From contig JAGEMR010000027.1 in the NCBI GenBank assembly GCA_021030915.1, forward strand, positions 271,007 through 335,006: a stretch of 64,000 bases of DNA, read 5' to 3'. Source of the stretch: Astrothelium macrocarpum. Lineage: Eukaryota > Ascomycota > Dothideomycetes > Trypetheliales > Trypetheliaceae. Every line of letters begins with the position of its first letter. The first letter of the stretch is position 1. The notes beneath the pieces are model-generated. The model made no database searches, had not been told where the DNA came from, and was given only the letters and a program-made list of their open reading frames with translations. Made by a program: the position numbers and the translations under genes. Below are positions 56,825 through 64,000 of the stretch, in pieces.

Positions 56825-57856
56825 TTACAATTCTACGACCAGTTTCTTCCCACTCACTCCCTCAATCAATTTATCAAGGCCGACTTGGATCCCTTCCAAG
56901 CCTCCGCTGATCTGCTCGAGTTTCTCCGACGCCAACAACGCATCTGGCCTCCCAGAAGCCAAAAATGTACCAAGTGATCCATAACACCATTTTGCAAGCT
57001 CAGCATTCTCAGGCTTCTCCAGTGCCATAGGATAACTCTCCATCCTCCTCTCCACATTCGCCGGCAGCTCGAGCGGCGCAAACAGCGGAGTCGACGTGTA
57101 GAATACCCCGCCTTTCTCCTGAAGAACCTGTCCGAGGATGGAGCTCACTTCAGCAAGACCGATGGTGTCAAAGACGGCGTCATACGGTCCCGCTGCTTTG
57201 AGTTCAGAGACGATTGCGGCCGCGGGTTGCGTGTGGTCGATGACCTTTGAAGCGCCGAGAGAGGACACCGTGGACATGTTGCGTTGCGACGAGGTCGTGA
57301 TGACGGTATAGCCTGCGCCCGCGGCGAACAGCACAGAGAAGCCGCCCAGGTTAGAGGAGCCGCCATAGATCAAGACCTTCTTGTTTTTGTTGTCCGGGTT
57401 GTTGTTGCCGGCATTGGGATGCTCCAATTTCAAGAAGATACTCAACGCAGAGACAGCAGTGGAAATGTTCAGTATGGCGGCTGCGCCAGCAGCGAATGAC
57501 GTCTTGTCTTCGAGCTTCGTGGTCGTGTTTGCGTCGGCGAGCACGTAGTGCTGGAAGCTTCCGGCGCCAGTCTTTGGCATCATCACGGAGGATCGCTTGA
57601 CCGCGACGCGATCACCGGCTTTGAACCCAGTGACTGCAGAGCCAGCCTCTTGGACGGTGCCAGCGAAGGTCGTGCCCAAGATGTAGGGGTACTTTAGGGG
57701 AAACAGAGCAAGCTTTTGGACTTTGGCTTCTACTGGATTGAGTGCAATGGTCGCATTCATGACGAGAAGCTCATTGGGTCCTGGTGTGGGGACTTCGGCT
57801 TCATCAACGACGAGTCTTCCCTTCTCCTCCTTGATCCAGGCTGCTTTGTTGGACAT
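56825..57856 (-). CDS. Zinc-independent MDR oxidoreductase (quinone/enoyl reductase type)
   Basis: Single exon, 343 residues, minus strand. The GroES-like N-terminal half has VPTPGPNELLV and ALNPVEAKVQ, then YPYILGTTFAGTVQEAGSAV. The catalytic-zinc GHE signature of alcohol dehydrogenases is replaced by GTTFAG, which places it with zinc-free quinone oxidoreductases or trans-acting enoyl reductases. The Rossmann half has VLIYGGSSNLGGFSV, ITTSSQRN and LGASKVIDH, then FDTIG and the tail KLVVEL. It uses NADPH. Fungal enzymes of this kind (for example LovC/toxD-like) occur both in clusters and alone. No polyketide synthase is near in this window, so a free-standing reductase is as likely. Complete with no defects. 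Confidence 0.9.
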   Translation of the reverse strand: MSNKAAWIKEEKGRLVVDEAEVPTPGPNELLVMNATIALNPVEAKVQKLALFPLKYPYILGTTFAGTVQEAGSAVTGFKAGDRVAVKRSSVMMPKTGAGSFQHYVLADANTTTKLEDKTSFAAGAAAILNISTAVSALSIFLKLEHPNAGNNNPDNKNKKVLIYGGSSNLGGFSVLFAAGAGYTVITTSSQRNMSTVSSLGASKVIDHTQPAAAIVSELKAAGPYDAVFDTIGLAEVSSILGQVLQEKGGVFYTSTPLFAPLELPANVERRMESYPMALEKPENAELAKWCYGSLGTFLASGRPDALLASEKLEQISGGLEGIQVGLDKLIEGVSGKKLVVEL

Positions 57857-59234
57857 ATTAAAGGAGATTGCGGTAGCAAATTATGGGCTTGAAGGTCACA
57901 ATAGATTGTGAGTAGGTCTCTGTAGATGTGCTAAGATGTTTTGACTTGTGAATTTGAAGACTTAAGCGGGATTTTGCTTGGAAATGTTCTTTGCCTAGGG
58001 ACTATGAGCAGAGCTTTATAAACCTACACTGTTATGTTTCTATTTGAACATGCCGTGCATTTGAAATGATTTTCATGCCTCTCGGAGCGGCCAAAACTAT
58101 AACAAACGCCGTGCTTATGAAGCAAATCCTCCTGTCCACGAAGTTCTCATGGCTGAAGCACATTGGAGTCACAGTCGCAAGCGTTGCTGATATTTTGACC
58201 GTTGTTGAAAGAAAGAGAAGCAGGTCGGAACTTCAGACGTCGGGCCCGAGGTAGGGATTCAGGGCCCGACATTTTGATCTGATTGGATTGAGTCAACTAA
58301 AGCTGATTAAGAGGTTACCTCACCGGTCAATCGTGTGTAGAATTTAGCGGACAATTTGCTTGGAATAATTTGTCATGGTACCTATATTTGGCGTAGCAAA
58401 ACATTCATTTCGGTCAAAGATTGAGCTCCGATTCTCCGATCCTCCGGTGTCAAGACGTCAAGACGTCAAGACAATGCTAGCAGTGGCTGCCTGCCTTAGT
58501 TGTTGTTGGATTCCATCTCTCTATTGGCTCAATCCTGCTAAACACATATGTGGCCAATTCGACTGATATCGATGCAAGTGAGTTGGTAGCACGAACCTTG
58601 GAGAGCCTCGAGCTTTCAAGACAGACAATTACACACCAAAGTAGTTCTGAGGGAGGGAGACTTTGGTCCTTTTCCAAATTCTGATTATGTGCTGGAAGGC
58701 ATCGATGCCTATGAAACATGGTTATTGCTATTAACGACTTACGGACTATAGGTTATGTGTCGTTGGCGCTCAGATCTTGGACCTTTTCGAAACCAACCTA
58801 GCAAAGCCTCCCGCATGAGCCCAATAGAATCCGAAATTTTCGTTGGTCCATCCAAACTCCCATACACCGCCCCACTTTGGAATGTGTCAATCACTGTGAG
58901 CAATCAGAGCAGAAAGAATATCCAAGTTTTAGCCCAGATCTGTATACTGATATCGTGACATTCCTGTCGTGTGGAATATCTACTCAAGACTTGTTTCTAC
59001 TTCAGTCATCTCCCTTCTTAGCTGGACCAGAAAAGAAGCCTACTGTAAAGATTGCCTTGAAATTTGTGACCTGGGAGTTCGCCTCAACCACTGCCGTCAG
59101 ATGAGTCGGGCTATCTATACCCTAAGGTGGGTTATAGCCGTTGTCAAATGGGAACTCATCGATCAGGTCGACAATGGCGGCTTTTCAGCAAACAACAACA
59201 GTCTCCTTGCCCAAGAATTTGTCTCTTACATTAC
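57857..59234. other. Intergenic
   Basis: About 1.4 kb. A short tandem GTCAAGACGTCAAGACGTCAAGAC lies near 58448-58472. Small frames at 58755-59336 on the plus strand have no recognised pattern. Otherwise empty. Confidence 0.5.
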
Positions 59235-59540
59235 TCAAGTGTGAATGAAATCATGGTCTTTGCGAAAACTTTCCAAAACCCTTGGCGACTTGTCCATCAT
59301 ATCCCGTTGGTTTTCCATACCTCCAGATATCGATAGAAATAGACGATGTTTTTTTAGACGTCTGGTTTTACGATTCCCTATGTATTTCTTTCGAACTGGC
59401 AGGTGTTGAACATCCAGAATCCATTTATCCGCTTCCTCGCCGACAAGGGTTTTCTTTGCCGACTGATATACCCGTTGCATGATACTCATCCCCTGGTTTC
59501 TTTCCCAGATATCAAGTTCATTCAAACGTGCTAATTCGAT
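59235..59540 (-). pseudogene. HET-domain remnant
   Basis: The minus strand reads NELDIWERNQGMSIMQRVYQSAKKTLV then GEEADKW. This is the central part of a fungal heterokaryon-incompatibility domain, whose intact form reads I-N-Q-x-D-x-x-E-R-x-x-Q-V-x-x-M-x-x-I-Y-x-x-A followed by V-W-L-G. The residues between LV and GEEAD (normally W and L/I) are missing, a six-base deletion. Upstream frames (59550-60070) are broken and the catalytic-like core ALSYxWG is not found. It is a decayed fragment, close to the broken NLR gene; both families work in non-self recognition. Confidence 0.6.
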
Positions 59541-60839
59541 CGTCGAATGCAGTCAGCAAGGTGATGTTTGGCTTTTAACCAGCTATTCGGTAGTGAGCTT
59601 GGAGCATGATAAGAGATTGAGTATTGATTAGAAAGACATGTCGGGACACGCGACTAGGTCTAAACTTCATCTGATATTTGACGAGCACATTACACCAACT
59701 ATCGTGGTCATTCGCCACATCACTGATCGTCTCAAACCAGTGAATGTCCCAGCACATGCAAGGGAATTATCGCAACGGTTACAACCGAAGATCTTACTGG
59801 TTATCTGTCACTGGGTTACATCACGATCGCGTCTCTGCACCCCGCTCTATCTCAAGCCAGATGTCCACTCCTTCCTCATTACAGCCCCACTCCCAACGAA
59901 CTCTTCTAGAGACCAATCCCAGAATAGTTCAAAGACAAGTGGGACGTCACACATTCGATCCTTCGGATGTGGAAAGATCAGCGGAACATGACCGTTACCT
60001 ATGTAACAATTGTTAAGAATGATGCCAGAGGCGAGAATAGCGGTGAGAAAGCGAAAGGCACTGAGCAACAACCTCGAGGATTAGTCGAGCATCAGAAAAT
60101 TGGCAAAAGCGAAGCGAACGCAGCAAAAGATCTCAATGTTATCGGCACTTGTAATAACACTCCGGCCTGGGTTGGTGCGAAAGGGTATCATCAAGATTGC
60201 ACCCTCGCACTGGAAGATCTTGAGCTGGGGCGCCGACAACACTGCAGAGTGTACCAGTTTTGCACATCAATTAGGCTCCACACCGGAGGCATAAGACCCC
60301 AGATGGCCTGCATGAGCATCATTTGTAAGAGCGTATTTTACTTCTACATGGATGGACATGTGTAGTAGGAATTCGAAGGGACTAGGCAAGAAATTATGTG
60401 GTGAGACATAGCAGGCTTTGAAAGGATTGGTGCGCCGCATCTGGCAAAAGTGGCTGATATGTTGGGAAATATTGGACGTCAGTGATAGGGGACATGTTTC
60501 TGGATATATCTGGTTATCGTCCTTTCCAATTTCCTTTGATGTCCGCCACAGAGGCTAAAAATATTTTCGTATATCTCAGGCTCATCATACGAGTTCATCT
60601 CAAAAGTCTCCACTCCATGGTGAATGATGCATTCGTAGCACACGACTACACGACTCTACGACCACATGGCTTCGCTCAAGAATTCCTTCACTGCAGTGAA
60701 TATCACGTTACTAGCCGACCCACTTTGTTGCCTATAAAACCCTCCCTCAACTCCTCTACCTTCTTACTTTTTCGAGATATCTCCTCGCGAATACCAAACC
60801 CGATATATCATTAGAATTCTCACCATTATTAAGTTCATC
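59541..60839. other. Intergenic, likely partly HET decay and LEA-gene promoter
   Basis: About 1.3 kb. The left part may hold further HET debris on the minus strand; the right part is the promoter of the small LEA-like gene. No secure gene. Confidence 0.45.
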
Positions 60840-61197
60840 ATGGATAAAAACACTTCTTCATCGGCCAAGCATGGCAACGCCTCGGACGCATCAGGCAAAG
60901 CATCTTCGAACGGCTCTGGGGGCGGGAAGACCCTCATGACCGAGAAGGCCGCGGAACGCATCCAGTCTACCCAGGTAAATAGAACGATATTGAATTTGTG
61001 CACGGCTTCGATTCAAAAACTAACCCATACAGGCAACCTCTGGGGGCGACATGTCGTCCAAGGGTTTTGCCGCTCGTGCCCAGGCTGCCGCAGCAAACAA
61101 TGCCAACACTGGCAAAACTGGAGGAACATCCGGCAAAACTGGGGGAACATCAGGCAAAACTGGGGGAACATCCGGCAAGACTTCAGCAACGAAGTAA
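60840..61197 (+). CDS. Small LEA/seed-maturation-like protein
   Basis: Two exons: 60840-60974 and 61033-61197; 99 residues. The intron has GTAAAT, a CTAACCC branch site and ATACAG, and joins RIQSTQ to ATSGGDMSSKGFAARAQAAAANNAN. The first part is a Ser/Gly/Ala/Lys-rich tail. The centre, TEKAAERIQSTQ then GGDMSSKGFAARAQ, matches the SMP (seed maturation protein) type motif shared by many small fungal proteins abundant in spores and stressed cells. The end is a GKTGGTS heptad repeated three times. The protein is highly hydrophilic and probably disordered; a desiccation or stress-protection role is inferred from the family. Too short and too spliced to show as one open frame. Confidence 0.8.
61111..61173 (+). 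repeat. 21-bp tandem repeat, three copies, coding
   Basis: Three consecutive 21-base units (61111-61131, 61132-61152, 61153-61173), starting GGCAAAACTGGAGGAACATC and differing at one or two bases, then a partial fourth copy. In frame, each encodes GKTGGTS. Confidence 0.9.
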
Positions 61198-62243
61198 TTA
61201 GGGCTGCCCACATGGGATCCATGAAATTTCTCAACCGGACAAAGCTTTTTGAGGGCTGGGCAAATGCCAGATTACACAAGCAATGAGAGGACCGGGGATT
61301 TCTACCTTTCTTTAATCATCTTACTGGGGAGGGTCATGCAGATTGCTGCAGCTATTAGATAACTGATTGTTCCTCAGAAGGACATCTGCTCAATAGAATT
61401 CTTATTCACTGCGGTTCCTGCTCTTCGTGATTCACGAGAAGTTGACCAAGCTGGAATCCTCGATTAAAGTGACGGTATCGTGACTGGAAAAAGGTCTCGA
61501 GCTTGTACAGTTGTATGGCTTCTGATACATTAAATGGTAAGCCTCGAGATATACAACGGAAGTAGAGTGCTAGGAACACAATTCAGAATCGAACAATTCC
61601 TAATCTTATTATTGTCAAGCTACCCTGTGATCTGGCCAAGTATGCAATCGTAGGTATGCCTGCCCTAAGCGGGCCGGATTACATCTTGAGATAATAATTA
61701 AGGTTTTGGCGCAGGCCGGTGGGCATTCTTCCTTACGTTTTCCACTATGCAAACCGTCTCCAACCCGACATCTCATCGTCCTCGTGTCGTATGGATTATT
61801 GTATTTGATACTTTCTTTGCTCCTTTGTTAGTGCTCCTTCTCAGCAGTACTGATAATCCAGCGCCTCAATAAGAAGTGTCTCGATTCTCATGGTCGGAGC
61901 AATCATCTCAACAACTGCTGCTATACGGATGCTTGTGTTTGGTAAATTTTCCGTACGTTGGGACCAGCGACTTGAAGGAGACACTTGTCTCTGCACGAAA
62001 TAGGCGACGTTTCCTCAGGGCACTGTATCTGATGTGATCAGCACCCATGTTGACAAGGAGTCACACAAAACCCACCCTCAATTTTGATGCCGCCCTGCAA
62101 GGACATTAGGTTTGGACGATCGTACTGCCAAGTCGCAATGGCTGAGGACACGCGGGAACTTATGCATGCTCGTCGTAGGTCCGAAAAGAAAGACCCTGGC
62201 CCGATAATTTGACCACTAAAATAAAATCTCTATCTTTTTGACT
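61198..62243. other. Intergenic
   Basis: About 1 kb with no frame of note on either strand. Nothing recognised. Confidence 0.6.
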
Positions 62244-63539
62244 CTAAAAATGAGGAGGAAATGCGGACCAATTGACTTCTTGATACACTCCTGCTGGAAG
62301 CGCCCGGAGACTAATTATGGACTCAACCAGAACGACCGCGCGACCAATGACGTAGCCGAAAACGAATGACCCGTACATCAAGATTCTTGCCCACCGAGGC
62401 AATGCTGAGCCTACGTCAAGGACTGTCTTCGTTTCAGCGTTCAACACTCGAAGGCCGAACCATGGGGCGAAATACGTTCCGATTGGAATAGACAAGACAT
62501 AAAGAGCAATGAGACCAACATCAGTCGCGTTCGATATCACCTATAAATACCACTCAACATTCGAAGGAAATACCGCAATCCAAGCGAAGCCAATGTACCA
62601 AGCATAGTATACAATTTGGAAAAGGAGGTTATATATGGCCACAGATGCACTGACTCCGTCCTGCGGTAGTATTCTGCTGTTCGGTAGAGTCTGTGCGGGA
62701 CCATCTGAAACGCCGTACGTGTGTCCCAAGAGATGGTTTAAGCCGAACCAAAATGGCGTTATCAGGCTTTTCAAGTCGGGCTTAGGCTTGACAAAGTCGA
62801 GCGGTGTTACGTTATAGGAATCTAGCTGATCTGAGGTCGACGCGTGATGCCCTTGCCATAGATCTTTAACTTCGACGTCGATCGCCACAACTTTCTGCTC
62901 TGACGGATCCAAAGGTTTCTTGTACCAGAAGAAAAAAGTGTGAAGAGTGCACAGAATGAAGGCGAGTGTCGTTACTTCCATTGTACAAAATCCCAAGTGT
63001 TGGATACCTCGTGCTATTGAATTTACACAGAACCATGCCATCTGGACAAGCGTTACAAACCGCGCCAGTCTATCAGCTTTGTCCATGGCTTTGAGATCAT
63101 CTACGGATATTTCTGGCATATTCATGTGTTTGTTCTTGATGAGGTAAGCAAGTTGCTGGCTGTCAACAGGAAAAGGGCGGCAATCCTTCGGCGCGACGAG
63201 TATGCCACCCATGTCGGCAAAAAATCCGTGCCTTATTGTCCATTGGGTGTATCCTAATCGAGAAAACTCTCTGACTGACTGCCGAGCTGACAGCATTTGT
63301 TCAGCAGTCATTGCGACCAGAACTTCGGGAAAGAAAATGGCAAAGAGCTGCCATTGAAATTTGTAAAGAAGGGCACGCCATCCGTGCCTGGATTTCGACG
63401 GTGGTATGTGAAGACAAAGAGACGTCCAGGTACATAGCCAGATGGTCGGAAGACTGCTGAACAGAATGTCGCCTGTACCTCTCATGTTTGGAGAAGAGAC
63501 CCAGCCTCGGATTACATCTTGAGGTTGCGGAGGTGGCAT
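62244..63539 (-). pseudogene. Fungal multipass membrane protein with one in-frame TAG
   Basis: Minus strand, one continuous frame from ATG at 63539 to the stop at 62244, interrupted only by TAG at 62543-62541. Part 1 (332 residues): GWVSSPNMRGTGDILFSSLPTIWLCTWTSLCLHIP, then a hydrophobic block with QMLSARQSVREF, WTIRHGFFADMGG and a long hydrophilic middle. Part 2 (98 residues): further helices and the end VYQEVNWSAFPPHF. Both ends are typical of a large, expanded fungal family of unknown function whose members finish in VNWxxFxPH. The stop sits after VEWYL, where relatives carry Trp (LWR), so TGG to TAG is the simplest change. I found no intron that removes it in frame. It may be a recent pseudogene. 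No function is assigned. Confidence 0.7.
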
Positions 63540-64000
63540 CTAGCGTCTCTAGGCTGATCGTGGCGATCAGGTAAGAAGCGAAATGAGCAATACGACCAAT
63601 CAATATCCCCTACCATAAATGTAAAAGATCAAAGGAAAGGAAAGGAAAGTGAAGATCAGGAAATGAAACTGCCAACGGGCTTTGACGCTGCGCATAGCTG
63701 GGCTCTTGGTCATCCATCTGTGGCGTTTAAACACCCGCACTTACAGTATTTGTTTCATCGACACGAGATCAATCATTGAAAGCGGCCACGAACTATTGGC
63801 AGATTTCGAGGCGTGTTCCATATATACTAGGACTATGACGTCGACTTTAACACTTGTGGTCGGCTCTGACCAGTAGTTCTTGTGGGGGCCATCGAAAGTG
63901 GCACCAATCTTTGAATCGTAGGAGCATCAGGGGGTTGTCAGAATTGACCGGCCAACCTCCGAACGCCGAAATGAGACGAATTGTTCGAATAACTATCACA
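63540..64000. other. Right-end sequence without a recognised gene
   Basis: About 460 bases upstream of the membrane-protein gene up to the window edge. Short AAAGG repeats lie near 63630-63650. No gene seen. Confidence 0.5.

Noticed and set aside
61111..61173. CRISPR-like array
   Set aside because: The repeats are contiguous 21-mers without spacers and are coding, in a eukaryotic genome.
60998..61286. Frames across the LEA-like gene in other phases
   Set aside because: They translate the intron and the 21-bp repeat out of phase (for example HPAKLGEHQ runs). The spliced frame gives the recognised motif.

Overview
The window is nuclear DNA of a filamentous ascomycete fungus (Pezizomycotina). 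Most coding frames are broken by introns of about 50-100 bases with GT-AG borders and, in several, a CTAAC-like branch site. The proteins are fungal housekeeping or regulatory families (MMM1 of ERMES, Ste12 with a fused C2H2 zinc-finger pair, HEM1, HIS6, THO2, a Snf2/Sth1 ATPase, ribosomal uL2), mixed with typical fungal accessory families (PNP-NB-ARC-TPR NLR, HET fragments, a LEA-like peptide). I cannot fix the class or species from sequence alone. All exon coordinates below were worked out by hand from splice borders and reading phase; total lengths divide by three in every gene reported as complete.

Left end (1-7.3 kb): a metabolic, possibly accessory group made of an MFS transporter (cut by the window edge), a salicylate-hydroxylase-type FAD monooxygenase, a small SAM methyltransferase and an NCS1 purine/cytosine permease. 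7.3-9.5 kb is gene-poor, with one possible HET-domain N-terminal fragment.

Core block (9.5-50 kb): an SDR and MMM1 share a 355-base divergent promoter; then an RSF1/WHIM-like chromatin protein, an unidentified spliced gene, RPL2 (uL2) with a GC-AG intron, a BAR-domain protein, the Snf2/Sth1 remodeller, HIS6 and FAF1 (divergent pair), a 4-kb gene-free stretch, STE12, an atypical SDR (epimerase-like), HEM1 and THO2. Two chromatin remodelling proteins, an mRNA export factor and two ribosome-related genes lie close together, but nothing shows that they act as a unit.

Right end (50-64 kb): accessory character. A purine-nucleoside-phosphorylase/NB-ARC/TPR NLR is broken by two frameshifts. Beyond it lie a 2-oxoglutarate/Fe(II) oxygenase, a quinone-oxidoreductase-type MDR enzyme, a HET-domain remnant, a 99-residue LEA-like gene with a 21-bp tandem repeat, and a fungal multipass membrane protein gene with one in-frame stop. 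Decayed allorecognition-type genes and long empty stretches suggest a fast-changing region.

I found no CRISPR array, no rRNA or tRNA gene and no intact transposon. The most interesting signals are splicing oddities (GC-AG intron in RPL2, a 14-nt micro-exon, an intron-split stop codon, a frame-neutral zinc-finger cassette exon in STE12) and the NLR whose repeat spacing independently shows the inserted base.
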